From Hydractinia symbiolongicarpus (lineage: Eukaryota; Cnidaria; Hydrozoa; Anthoathecata; Hydractiniidae), in assembly GCF_029227915.1 (NCBI RefSeq), contig NC_079879.1:29394501-29458500 (forward strand): DNA of 64,000 bases. Direction: 5' to 3'. A program made the translations under genes and the position numbers. The notes under the pieces were generated by a model. It had not been told where the DNA came from and ran no database searches. It saw only the letters and a list, made by a program, of their open reading frames with translations. Shown here piece after piece: positions 48,401-60,732 of the stretch. The number at the start of each line of letters is the position of its first letter. Within the stretch, counting starts at the first letter, position 1.

Positions 48401-49216
48401 GATTAAACCTCTTTCATTAAGTGTCTCATCAAAAATGAAAACATTTTTGAAAACTACAAGTCTCATGCGTTTTAGTGGTGAAAAAAAAATTTAAAAAATC
48501 GTTCGGGAAATGAGTTTACTCCCTGGGTACTTTCTTTGTATACATTCAACTATACGGGCCAAGCCCCGGATTTACGGGAAAACGCGGGATTTCGTTTGCC
48601 GGCGATTAAACCTCTTTCATTAAGCGTCTCATCAAAAATGGAAACATTTTTGAAAACTACAAGTCTCATGCGTTTTAGTGGTGAAAAAATAATTTAAAAA
48701 ATCGTTCGGGAAATGAGTTTACTCCCCGGGTACTTTCTTTGTATACTTTTGACTATACGGGCCGAGACCGGGATTTACGAGAAATCGCGGATTTTTGTTT
48801 GCCAGCGATTAAACTTCTTTTATTCAGCGTCTCATCAAAAATGAAAACATTTTTGAAAACTACAAGTCTCATTCGTTTTAGTGGTGCAAAAATAATTTAA
48901 AAAAACGTTCAGGAAATCAGTTTACTCCCTGGGTACTTTCTGTGTATACTTTTGACTATACGGGCCGAGTACGGGATTTACGGGAAATCGCGGGTTTTCG
49001 TTTGCCGGCGATAAAACTTCTTTTATTCAGCGTCTCATCAAAAATGAAAACATTTTTAAAAACTACAAGTCTCATGGGCTTTAGTGGTGATATAATAATT
49101 TAAAAAATCGTTTGGGAAATGAGTTTACTCCCTGGGTACTTTCTGTGTATACTTTTGACTATACGGGCCGAGTCCGGGATTTACGGGAAATCGCAGGTTT
49201 TCGTTTGCCGGAGATT
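45456..49216 (+). repeat. 3.76-kb segment, second copy (5,881-bp displacement)
   Basis: Downstream partner of 39575-43335. It includes the two 810-bp tetramers at 45924-46733 and 46734-47543, and the single GCCGTGTCC series from 47.75 kb. After 49216 it goes on matching the 44.95-45.25 kb sequence at 4,259 bp (5,881 minus 1,622). Confidence 0.9.
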
Positions 49217-51987
49217 AAACTCTTTTTTTTAATCAGCGTCTCAACAAAAATGAAAACAATTTTGAAAACTACAAGTCTCATGCGTTTTAGTGGTGAAAAA
49301 ATAATTTAAAAAATCGTTCGGGAAATGAGTTTACACCCTGGGTACTTTCTTTGTAACTTTTGACTATACGGGCCGAGTCCAGGATTTAAGGGAAATCGCA
49401 GGTTTTCGTTTGCCGGCGATTAAACTTCTTTTATTCAGCGTCTCATCAAAAATGAAAACATTTTTGAAAACTACAAGTCTCATGCGTTTTAGTGGTGAAA
49501 AAATAATTTAAAAAATCGTTTGGGAAGTGAGTTTACTCCCTGGGTACTTTCTTTGTATACTTTTGACTATACGGGCCGAGTCCGGGATTTACGGGAAATT
49601 GCGGATTTTCGTTTGCCGGCGATTAAACTTCTTTTATTCAGCGTCCCATCAAATATGAAAACATTTTTGAAAACTACAAGTCTCATGCGTTCAGTGGTAA
49701 AAAAATAATTTAAAAAATCGTTCGGGAAATGAGTTTACTCCCTGGGTACTTTCTTTGTATACTTTTGACTATACGGGCCGAGTCCGGGGTTTACGGGAAA
49801 TGGCGGGATTTCGTTTGCCGGCGATTAAACTTCTTTTATTCAGCATCTCATCAAAAATGAAAACATTTTTGAAAATTACAAGTCTCATGCGTTTTAGTGG
49901 TGAAAAAATAATTTAAAAAATCGTTCGGGAAATGAGTTTACTCCCTGGGTACTTTCTTTGTATACTCTTGACTATACGGGCCGAGTCCGGGATTTACGGG
50001 AAATCGCAGGTTTTCGTTTGCCGGCGATTAAACTTCTTTTATTCAGCGTCTCATCAAAAATAAAAACATTTTTGAAAACTACAAGTCCATGCGTTTTAGT
50101 GGTGAAAAAATAATTTAAAAAATCGTTCGGGAAATGAGTTTACTCCCTGGGTACTTTCTTTGTGTACTTTTGACTATGCGGGCCAAGCCCGGGATTTACG
50201 GGAAATCGCGGGTTTTCGTTTGCCGGCGATTAAACTTCTTTTATTCAGCGTCTCATCAAAAATAAAAACATTTTTGAAAACTACAAGTCTTATGCGTTTT
50301 AGTGGTGAAAAAATAATTTAAAAAATCGTTCGGGAAATGAGTTTACTCCCTGGGTACTTTCTTTGTATACTTTTGACTATGCGGGCCAAGCCCGGGATTT
50401 ACGGGAAATCGCGGGTTTTCGTTTGACGGCGATTAAACTTCTTTCATTAAGCGTCTCATCAAAAATGAAAACATTTTTGAAAACTACAAGTCTCATGCGT
50501 TTAGTGGTAAAAAAATAATGTAAAAAATCGTTCGGGAAATGAGTTTACTCCCTGGGTACTTTCTTTGTATACTTTTGACTATACGGGCCGTGTCCGGGGT
50601 TTACGGGAAATGGTGGGATTTCGTTTGCCGGCGATTAAACTTCTTTTATTCAGCGTCTCATCAAAAATGAAAACATTATTGAAAACTACAAGTCTCATGC
50701 GTTTTAGTGGTGAAAAAATAATTTAAAAAATCTTTCTGGAAATGAGTTTACTCACAGGGTACTTTCTTTGTATACATTCGACTATACGGGCCAAGCCCGG
50801 GATTTACGGGAAATCGCGGGTTTTCGTTTGCCGGCGATTAAACCTCTTTCATTAAGTGTCTCATCAAAAATGAAAGCATTTTTGAAAACTACAAGTCTCA
50901 TGCGTTTTAGTAGTGAAAAAAAAATTTAAAAAATCGTTCGGGAAATGAGTTTACTCCCTGGGTACTTTCTTTGTATACATTCAACTATACGGGCCAAGCC
51001 CCGGATTTACGGGAAAACGCGGGATTTCGTTTGCCGGCGATTAAACCTCTTTCATTAAGCGTCTCATCAAAAATGGAAACATTTTTGAAAACTACAAGTC
51101 TCATGCGTTTTAGTGGTGAAAAAATAATTTAAAAAATCGTTCGGTAAATGAGTTTACTCCCCGGGTACTTTCTTTGTATACTTTTGACTATACGGGCCGA
51201 GACCGGGATTTACGAGAAATCGCGGATTTTTGTTTGCCAGCGATTAAACTTCTTTTATTCAGCGTCTCATCAAAAATGAAAACATTTTTGAAAACTACAA
51301 GTCTCATTCGTTTTAGTGGTGCAAAAATAATTTAAAAAAACGTTCAGGAAATCAGTTTACTCCCTGGGTACTTTCTGTGTATACTTTTGACTATACGGGC
51401 CGAGTACGGGATTTACGAGAAATCGCGGGTTTTCGTTTGCCGGCGATTAAACTTCTTTTATTCAGCGTCTCATCAAAAATGAAAACATTTTTAAAAACTA
51501 CAAGTCTCATGGGCTTTAGTGGTGATATAATAATTTAAAAAATCGTTTGGGAAATGAGTTTACTCCCTGGGTACTTTCTGTGTATACTTTTGACTATACG
51601 GGCCGAGTCCGGGATTTACGGGAAATCGCAGGTTTTCGTTTGCCGGAGATTAAACTCTTTTTTTTAATCAGCGTCTCAACAAAAATGAAAACAATTTTGA
51701 AAACTACAAGTCTCATGCGTTTTAGTGGTGAAAAAATAATTTAAAAAATCGTTCGGGAAATGAGTTTACACCCTGGGTACTTTCTTTGTAACTTTTGACT
51801 ATACGGGCCGAGTCCAGGATTTAAGGGAAATCGCAGGTTTTCGTTTGCCGGCGATTAAACTTCTTTTATTCAGCGTCTCATCAAAAATGAAAACATTTTT
51901 GAAAACTACAAGTCTCATGCGTTTTAGTGGTGAAAAAATAATTTAAAAATTCGTTCGGGAAATGAGTTTACTCACTGGGTTCTTTCC
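49217..51987 (+). repeat. Third, shortened copy of the 46.0-49.3 kb series
   Basis: Markers GAAAATTACAAG, TATACTCTTGAC, TTGTGTACTTTTG, GCCGTGTCC (50590, 2,840 bp after 47750), AATGGAAACATT, GTACGGG and CTCAACAAAAATG recur in order. The displacement drops to 2,435 bp at 51547, so about two monomers are missing near 50.7 kb. Private changes include CAGCATCTC, AACATTATTG and GAAAGCATT. Confidence 0.85.
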
Positions 51988-53829
51988 TTGTATACTTTTG
52001 ACTATACGGGCCGAGTCCGGGATTTACGGGAAATCGCGAGTTTTCGTTTGCAGGCGATTAAATTTCTTTTATTCAGCGTCTCATCAAAAATGAAACCATT
52101 TTTAAAAACTACAAATCTCATGGGCTTTAGTGGTGAAATAATAATTAAAAAAATCGTTTTGGAAATGAGTTTACTCCCTGGGTACTTTCTTTGTATACTT
52201 TTGACTATACGGGCCGAGTCCGGGATTTACGGGAAATCGCAGGTTTTCGTTTGCCGGCGATTAAACTTCTTTCATTAGGCGTCTCATCAAAAATGAAAAC
52301 ATTTTTGAAAACTACAAGTCTCATGCGTTTTAGTGGTGAAAAAAAAATTTAAAAAATCGTTCGGGAAATGAGTTTACTCCCTGGGTACTTTCTTTGTATA
52401 CTTTTGACTATACGGGCCGAGTCCGGGATTTACGGGAAATCGCGGATTTTCGTTTGCTGGCGATTAAACTTCTTTTATTCAGCGTCCCATCAAATATGAA
52501 AACATTTTGAAAACTACAAGTCTCATGCGTTTAGTTGTAAAAAATAATATAAAAAATCGTTCGGGAAATGAGTTTACTCCCTGGGTACTTTCTTTGTATA
52601 CTTTTGACTATACGGGCCGAGTCCGGGGTTTACGGGAAATGGCGGGATTTCGTTTGCCGGCGATTAAACTTCTTTTATTCAGCGTCTCATCAAAAATAAA
52701 AACATTTTTGAAAACTACAAGTCTCATGCGTTTTAGTGGTGAAAAAATAATTTAAAAACTCGTTCGGGAAATGAGTTTACTCACTGGGTACTTTCTTTGT
52801 ATACTTTTGACTATACAGGCCAAGCCCGGGATTTACGGGAAATCGCGGGTTTTCGTTTGCCGGCGATTAAACTTCTTTTATTCAGCGTCTCATCAAAAAT
52901 GAAAACATTTTTGAAAACTAAAAGTCCATGCGTTTTAGTGGTGAAAAAATAATTTAAAAATCGTTCGGGAAATGAGTTTACTCCCTGGGTACTTTCTTTG
53001 TATTATTTTGACTATGCGGGCCAAGCCCGGGATTTACGGGAAATCGCGGGTTTTCGTTTGCCGGCGATTAAACTTCTTTTATTCAGCGTCTCATCAAAAA
53101 TGAAAACATTTTTGAAAACTACAAGTCTCATGCGTTTTAGTGGTGAAAAAAAAAATTAAAAAATCGTTTGGGAAATGAGTTTACTCCCTGGGTACTTTCT
53201 TTGTATACTTTTGACTATACGGGCCGAGTCCGGGTTTTACGGGAAATTGCGGATTTTCGTTTGCCGGCGATTAAACTTCTTTTATTCAGCGTCCCATCAA
53301 ATATGAAAACATTTTTGAAAACTACAAGTCTCATGCGTTCAGTGGTAAAAAAATAATATAAAAAATCGTTCGGGAAATGAGTTTACTCCCTGGGTACTTT
53401 CTTTGTATACTTTTGACTATACGGGCCGAGTCCGGGGTTTACGGGAAATGGCGGGATTTCGTTTGCCGGCGATTAAACTTCTTTTATTCAGCGTCTCATC
53501 AAAAATGAAAACATTTTTGAAAACTACAAGTCTCATTCGTTTTAGTGGTGAAAAGATAATTTAAAAAATCGTTTTGGAAATGGGTTTACTCACAGGGTAC
53601 TTTCTTTGTATACATTTGACTATGCGGGCCGAGTACGGGGTTTACGGGAAATGGCGGGTTTTCGTTTGCCGGCGAATAAACTTCTTTTATTCAGCGTCTC
53701 ATCAAAAATGAAAACATTTTTGAAAACTACAAGTCTCATGCGTTTTAGTGGTGAAAAGATAATTTAAAAAATCGTTTTGGAAATGGGTTTACTCACAGGG
53801 TACTTTCTTTGTATACTTTTGACTATGCG
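51988..53829 (+). repeat. Mosaic of C, A, D, F/A' monomers
   Basis: Contains C2 with TTGCTGGCG and a one-base T-run deletion at about 52505, A, D, and a C monomer with a CGGGTTTTAC head near 53.23 kb that matches 2642 and 27905. A' monomers with GAGTACGGGG follow. The block combines types seen together in neither domain 1 nor domain 2 alone. Confidence 0.75.
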
Positions 53830-54643
53830 GGCCGAGTCCGGGGTTTACGGGAAATGGCGGGTTTTCGTTTGCCGGCGAATAAACTTCTTTTATTCAGCGT
53901 CTCATCAAAAATGAAAACATTTTTGAAAACTACAAGTCTCAAGCGTTTTAGTGGTGAAAAGATAATTTAAAAAATTGTTTCGGAAATGAGTTTACTCACA
54001 GGGTACTTTCTTTGTATACATTCGACTATACAAGCCTAGCCCGGGATTTACGGGAAATCGCGGGTTTTCGTTTGCCGCCGATTAAACCACTTTCATTAAG
54101 CGTCTCATCAAAAATGAAAACATTTCTAAAAACTACAAGTCTCATGCGTTTTAGTGGTGAAAAAATAACTTAAAAATTCGTTCGGAAAATAAGTTTACTC
54201 ACTGGGTACTTTCCATGTATACTTTTGACTATACGGGCCGAGTCCGGGATTTACGGGAAATCGCGGGTTTTCGTTTGCCGGCGATTAAACTTCTTTTATT
54301 CAGCGTCTCATCAAAAATGAAAACATTTTTAAAAACTACAAGTCTCATGGGCTTTAGTGGTGAAATAATAATTTAAAAAATCGTTTGGGAAATGAATTTA
54401 CTTCCTGGGTACTTTCTGTGTATATTTTTAACTATACGGGCCGAGTCCGGGATTTACGGGAAATCGCAGGTTATCGTTTGCCGGCGATTAAACTCTTTTT
54501 TTTAATCAGCGTCTCATCAAAAATGAAAACACTTTTGAAAACTACAAGTCTCATGCGTTTTAGTGGTGAAAAAATAATTTAAAAAATCGTTGGGGAAATG
54601 AGTTTACACCCTGGTTACTTTCTTTGTAACTTTTGACTATACG
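53830..54643 (+). repeat. Partial gamma HOR copy (4 monomers)
   Basis: A' with TCTCAAGCG, CCTAGCCC (entry CTATACAAGCC), a G monomer and the TGTGTAT long-T-run monomer follow the gamma order. The G monomer has CCGGCGATT instead of CCGGTGATT. The next monomer starts with GGGTCCAGG but switches to TTTGCAGGCG, so the final gamma monomer is a hybrid. Confidence 0.75.
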
Positions 54644-55251
54644 GGCCGGGTCCAGGATTTAAGGGAAATCGCAGGTTTTTGTTTGCAGGCGATTAAACTT
54701 CTTTTATTCAGCGTCTCATCAAAAATGAAACCATTTTTAAAAACTACAAGTCTCATAGGCTTTAGTGGTGAAATAATAATTTAAAAAATCGTTTGGGAAA
54801 TGAGTTTACTCCCTGGGTACATTCTTTGTATACTTTTGACTATACGGGCCGAGTCCGGGATTTGCGGGAAATCGCAGGTTTTCGTTTGCGGGCGATTAAA
54901 GTTCTTTCATTAAGCGTCTCATCAAAAATGAAAACATTTTTGAAAACTACAAGTCTCATGCGTTTAGTGGTAAAAAAATAATATAAAAAATCGTTCGGGA
55001 AATGAGTTTACTCGCTGGGTACTTTCTTTGTATACTTTTGACTATACGGGCCGAGTCCGGGGTTTACGGGAAATGGCGGGATTTCGTTTGCCGGCGATTA
55101 AACTTCTTATATTCAGCGTCTCAGCAAAAATGAAAACATTTTTGAAAACTACAAGTCTCATGCGTTTTAGTGGTGAAAAAATAATTTAAAAAATCGTTCG
55201 GGAAATGAGTTTACTTCCTGGGTACTTTCTTTGTATACTTTTGACTATACG
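54644..55251 (+). repeat. Three mixed monomers
   Basis: A gamma-7/TTTGCAGGCG hybrid, a monomer with GATTTGCGGG, TTTGCGGGCG and ATTAAAGTTC, and a type A with CTTATATTCAGCGTCTCAGC. Several changes are private to this spot. No unique sequence is present. Confidence 0.7.
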
Positions 55252-56266
55252 GGCCAAGCCCGGGATTTACGGGAAATCGCGGGTTTTCGTTTGCCGGCGA
55301 TTAAACTTCTTTTATTCAGCGTCTCATCAAAAATGAAAACATTTTTAAAAACTACAAGTCTTATGCGTTTTAGTGGTGAAAAAATAATTTTTAAAATCGT
55401 TCTGGAAATGAGTTTACTCACAGGGTACTTTCTTTGTATACATTCGACTATACGGGCCAAGCCCGGGATTTACGGGAAATCGCGGGTTTTCGTTTGCCGG
55501 CGATTAAACCTCTTTCATTAAGCGTCTCATCAAAAATGAAAACATTTTTGAAAACTACAAGTCTCATGCGTTTTAGTGGTGAAAAAAATATCTAAAAAAT
55601 CGTTCGGGAATTGAGTTTACTCCCTGGGTACTTTCTTTGTATACTTTTGACTATACGGGCCAAGCCCGGGATTTACGGGAAATCGCGGGTTTTCGTTTGC
55701 CGGCGATTAAACCTCTTTCATTAAGCGTCTCATCAAAAATGAAAACATTTTTGAAAACTACAAGTCTCATGCGTTTTAGTGGTGAAAAAAATATCTAAAA
55801 AATCGTTCGGGAAATGAGTTTACTTCCTGGGTACTTTATTTGTATACTTTTGACTATACGGGCCAAGCCCGGGATTTACGGGAAATCGCGGGTTTTCGTT
55901 TGCCGGCGATTAAACTTCTTTTATTCAGCGTCTCATCAAAAATGAAAACATTTTTAAAAACTAAAAGTCTTATGCGTTTTAGTGGTGAAAAAATAATTTA
56001 TAAAATCGTTCTGGAAATGAGTTTACTCACAGGGTACTTTCTTTGTATACATTCGACTATACGGGCCAAGCCCGGGATTTACGGAAAATCGCGGGTTTTC
56101 GTTTGCCGGCGATTAAACCTCTTTCATTAAACGTCTCATCAAAAATGAAAACATTTTTGAAAACTACAAGTCTCATGCGTTTTAGTGGTGAAAAAAATAT
56201 CTAAAAAATCGTTCGGGAAATGAGTTTACTCCCTGGGTACTTTCTTTGTATACATTCGACAATACG
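55252..56266 (+). repeat. D-type monomers in 609-bp register
   Basis: Five D monomers with alternating TTCTTTTATTCAGCG and CCTCTTTCATTAAGCG. The TTACTTCCTGG entry and TCTTATGCG tail at 55252 recur at 55861, 609 bp later. Tails GAAAAAAATATCTAAAAAATCG are typical of this end of the window and remove the usual stop on the minus strand, so spurious minus-strand 65-codon ORFs appear. Confidence 0.8.
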
Positions 56267-58093
56267 GGCCAAGCCCCGGATTTACGGAAAATCGCGGGTT
56301 TTCGATTGCCGGCTATTAAACCTCTTTCATTAAGCGTCTCATCAAAAATGAAAACATTTTTGAAAACTACAAGTCTCATGCGTTTTAGTGGTGAAAAAAA
56401 TATTTAAAAAATCGTTCGGGAAATGAGTTTACTCCCTGGGTACTTTCTTTGTATACATTCGACAATACGGGCCAAGCCCCGGATTTACGGGAAATCGCGG
56501 GATTTCGTTTGCCGGCGATTAAACCTCTTTCAGTAAGCGTCTCATCAAAAGTGAAAACATTTTTGAAAACTACAAGTCTCATGCGTTTTAGTGGTGAAAA
56601 AATAATTTAAAAAATCGTTCGGAAAATGAGTTTACTCCCTGGGTACTTTCTTTGTATACTTTTGACTATACGGGTCGAGCCCAGGATTTGCGGGAAATCG
56701 CGGATTTTCGTTTGCCGGCGATTAAACTTCTTTTATTCAGCGTCTCATCAAAAATGAAAACATTTTTGAAAACTACAAGTCTCATGCGTTTTAGTGGTGA
56801 AAAAAATATCTAAAAAATCGTTCGGGAAATGAGTTTAATCCCTGGGTACTTTCTTTGTATACATTCGACAATACGGGCCAAGCCCCGGATTTACGGAAAA
56901 TCGCGGGTTTTCGATTGCCGGCGATTAAACCTCTTTCATTAAGCGTCTCATCAAAAATGAAAACATTTTTGAAAACTACAAGTCTCATGCGTTTTAGTGG
57001 TGAAAAAAATATTTAAAAAATCGTTCGGGAAATGAGTTTACTCCCTGGGTACTTTCTTTGTATACATTCGACAATACGGGCCAAGCCCCGGATTTACGGG
57101 AAATCGCGGGATTTCGTTTGCCGGTGATTAAACCTCTTTCAGTAAGCGTCTCATCAAAAGTGAAAACATTTTTGAAAACTACAAGTCTCATGCGTTTTAG
57201 TGGTGAAAAAATAATTTAAAAAATCGTTCGGAAAATGAGTTTACTCCCTGGGTACTTTCTTTGTATACTTTTGACTATACGGGTCGAGCCCAGGATTTGC
57301 GGGAAATCGCGGATTTTCGTTTGCCGGCGATTAAACTTCTTTTATTCAGCGTCTCATCAAAAATGAAAACATTTTTAAAAACTACAAGTCTTATGCGTTT
57401 TAGTGGTGAAAAAATAATTTATAAAATCGTTCTGGAAATGAGTTTACTCCCTGGGTACTTTCTTTGTATACATTCGACAATACGGGCCAAGCCCCGGATT
57501 TACGGAAAATCGCGGGTTTTCGATTGCCGGCGATTAAACCTCTTTCATTAAGCGTCTCATCAAAATTGAAAACATTTTTGAAAACTACAAGTCTCAAGCG
57601 TTTTAGTGGTGAAAAAAATATTTAAAAAATCGTTCGGGAAATGAGTTTACTCCCTGGGTACTTTCTTTGTATACATTCGACAATACGGGCCAAGCCCCGG
57701 ATTTACGGGAAATCGCGGGATTTCGTTTGCCGGCGATTAAACCTCTTTCAGTAAGCGTCTCATCAAAAATGAAAACATTTTTGAAAACTACAAGTCTCAT
57801 GCGTTTTAGTGGTGAAAAAATAAATTAAAAAATCCTTCGGAAAATGAGTTTACTCCCTGGGTACTTTCTTTGTATACTTTTGACTATACGGGTCGAGCCC
57901 AGGATTTGCGGGAAATCGCGGATTTTCGTTTGCCGGCGATTAAACCACTTTCATTAAGCGTCTCATCAAAAATGAAAACATTTCTGAAAACTACAAGTCT
58001 CATGCGTTTTAGTGGTGAAAAAATAATTTAAAAAATCGTTCGGGAAATGAGTTTACTCACAGGGTACTTTCTTTGTATACATTCGACTATACG
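56267..58093 (+). repeat. Three 609-bp trimers (E', E', GTCGAGCCC)
   Basis: Trimers start at 56267, 56876 and 57485, each 609 bp. Members are E' with CGATTGCCGG, E' with CAGTAAGCG, and a monomer with GGTCGAGCCCAGGATTTGCGG. Both E' entries read CATTCGACAATACGGG. The third monomer of trimer 2 has a switched tail (TCTTATGCG, AATTTATAAAATCG). Confidence 0.9.
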
Positions 58094-59108
58094 GGCCAAG
58101 CCCGGTATTTACGGGAATTCGCGGGTTTTCGTTTGCCGGCGATTAAACTTCTTTTATTCAGCGTCTCATCAAAAATGAAAACATTTTTGAAAACTACAAG
58201 TCTCATGGGCTTTAGTGGTGAAATAATAATTTAAAAAATCGTTTGGGAAATGAGTTTACTCCCTGGGTACTTTCTTTGTATACTTTTGACTATACCGGCC
58301 GAGTCCGGGATTTACGGGAAATCGCAGGTTTTCGTTTGCCGGCGATTAAACTACTTTTATTCAGCGTCTCATCAAAAATGAAAACATTTTTGAAAACTAC
58401 AAGTCTCATGCGTTTTAGTGGTGAAAAAATAATTTAAAAAATCGTTCGGGAAATGAGTTTACACCCTGGGTACTTTCTTTGTATACTTTTGACTATAAGG
58501 GCCGAGTCCGGGATTTACGGGAAATCGCAGGTTTTCGTTTGCCGGCGATTAAACTTCTTTTATTCAGCGTCTCATCAAAAATGAAAACATTTTTTAAAAC
58601 TACAAGCCTCATGCGTTTTAGTGGTGCAAAAAAAATTTAAAAAATCGTTCGGGAAATGAGTTTACACCCTGGGTACTTTCTTTGTATACTTTTGACTATA
58701 CGGGCCGAGTCCGGGGTTTACGGGAAATGGCGGGTTTTCGTTTGCCGGCGAATAAACCTCTTTTATTCAGCGTCCCATCAAAAATGAAAACATTTTTGAA
58801 AAACTACAAATCTCATGCGTTTTGGTGGTGAAAAAAAATTTAAAAAATCGTTTGGGAAATGAGTTTACTCCCTGGGTACTTTCTTTGTATACTTTTGACT
58901 ATACGGGCCGAGTCCGGGGTTTACGGGAAATGGCGGGTTTTCGTTTGCCGGCGATTAAACATCTTTTATTCAGCGTCTCATGAAAAATGAAAACATTTTT
59001 AAAAACTACAAGTCTTATGGGCTTTAGTGGTGAAATAATAATTTAAAAAATCGTTTGGGAAATGAGTTTACTCCCTGGGTACTTTATTTGTATACTTTTG
59101 ACTATACG
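57485..59108 (+). repeat. 1,624-bp (8-monomer) tandem unit, first copy
   Basis: Runs from the last trimer through D with CGGTATTTACGGGAATTCG, the CTATACCGGCC monomer, the CTATAAGGGCC monomer, A' with CATCAAAAATG and a private GAAAAACTACAAATC monomer. It recurs at 59109-60732 and partly at 63164-64000. Confidence 0.88.
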
Positions 59109-60732
59109 GGCCGAGTCCAGGATTTACAGGAAATCGCAGGTTTTCGATTGCCGGCGATTAAACCTCTTTCATTAAGCGTCTCATCAAAATTGAAAACATT
59201 TTTGAAAACTACAAGTCTCAAGCGTTTTAGTGGTGAAAAAAATATTTAAAAAATCGTTCGGGAAATGAGTTTACTCCCTGGGTACTTTCTTTGTATACAT
59301 TCGACAATACGGGCCAAGCCCCGGATTTACGGGAAATCGCGGGATTTCGTTTGCCGGCGATTAAACCTCTTTCAGTAAGCGTCTCATCAAAAATGAAAAC
59401 ATTTTTGAAAACTACAAGTCTCATGCGTTTTAGTGGTGAAAAAATAAATTAAAAAATCGTTCGGAAAATGAGTTTACTCCCTGGGTACTTTCTTTGTATA
59501 CTTTTGACTATACGGGTCGAGCCCAGGATTTGCGGGAAATCGCGGATTTTCGTTTGCCGGCGATTAAACCACTTTCATTAAGCGTCTCATCAAAAATGAA
59601 AACATTTCTGAAAACTACAAGTCTCATGCGTTTTAGTGGTGAAAAAATAATTTAAAAAATCGTTCGGGAAATGAGTTTACTCACAGGGTACTTTCTTTGT
59701 ATACATTCGACTATACGGGCCAAGCCCGGTATTTACGGGAATTCGCGGGTTTTCGTTTGCCGGCGATTAAACTTCTTTTATTCAGCGTCTCATCAAAAAT
59801 GAAAACATTTTTGAAAACTACAAGTCTCATGGGCTTTAGTGGTGAAATAATAATTTAAAAAATCGTTTGGGAAATGAGTTTACTCCCTGGCTACTTTCTT
59901 TGTATACTTTTGACTATACCGGCCGAGTCCGGGATTTACGGGAAATCGCAGGTTTTCGTTTGCCGGCGATTAAACTAATTTTATTCAGCGTCTCATCAAA
60001 AATGAAAACATTTTTGAAAACTACAAGTCTCATGCGTTTTAGTGGTGAAAAAATAATTTAAAAAATCGTTCGGGAAATGAGTTTACACCCTGGGTACTTT
60101 CTTTGTATACTTTTGACTATAAGGGCCGAGTCCGGGATTTACGGGAAATCGCAGGTTTTCGTTTGCCGGCGATTAAACTTCTTTTATTCAGCGTCTCATC
60201 AAAAATGAAAACATTTTTTAAAACTACAAGCCTCATGCGTTTTAGTGGTGCAAAAAAAATTTAAAAAATCGTTCGGGAAATGAGTTTACACCCTGGGTAC
60301 TTTCTTTGTATACTTTTGACTATACGGGCCGAGTCCGGGGTTTACGGGAAATGGCGGGTTTTCGTTTGCCGGCGAATAAACCTCTTTTATTCAGCGTCCC
60401 ATCAAAAATGAAAACATTTTTGAAAAACTACAAATCTCATGCGTTTTGGTGGTGAAAAAAAATTTAAAAAATCGTTTGGGAAATGAGTTTACTCCCTGGG
60501 TACTTTCTTTGTATACTTTTGACTATACGGGCCGAGTCCGGGGTTTACGGGAAATGGCGGGTTTTCGTTTGCCGGCGATTAAACTTCTTTTATTCAGCGT
60601 CTCATCAAAAATGAAAACATTTTTAAAAACTACAAGTCTCATGGGCTTTAGTGGTGAAATAGTTATTTAAAAAATCGTTTGAGAAATGAGTTTACTCCCT
60701 GGGTACTTTCTTTGTATACTTTTGACTATACA
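59109..60732 (+). repeat. 1,624-bp tandem unit, second copy, opening with a hybrid monomer
   Basis: Markers match the first copy at 1,624 bp (57603/59227, 58243/59867). The opening monomer has a TCCAGGATTTACAGG head as at about 61346 and a CGATTGCCGG tail as at 57485. Matching stops at about 60575, where ATCTTTTATTC becomes TTCTTTTATTC. Confidence 0.88.

Noticed and set aside
56182-56379. Minus-strand 65-codon ORFs beginning MRLVVFKNVF near 24.0 kb and 56-63 kb
   Set aside because: Antisense translation of the same monomer. They appear only where the local tail variant lacks the usual stop; no start context or frame continuity.
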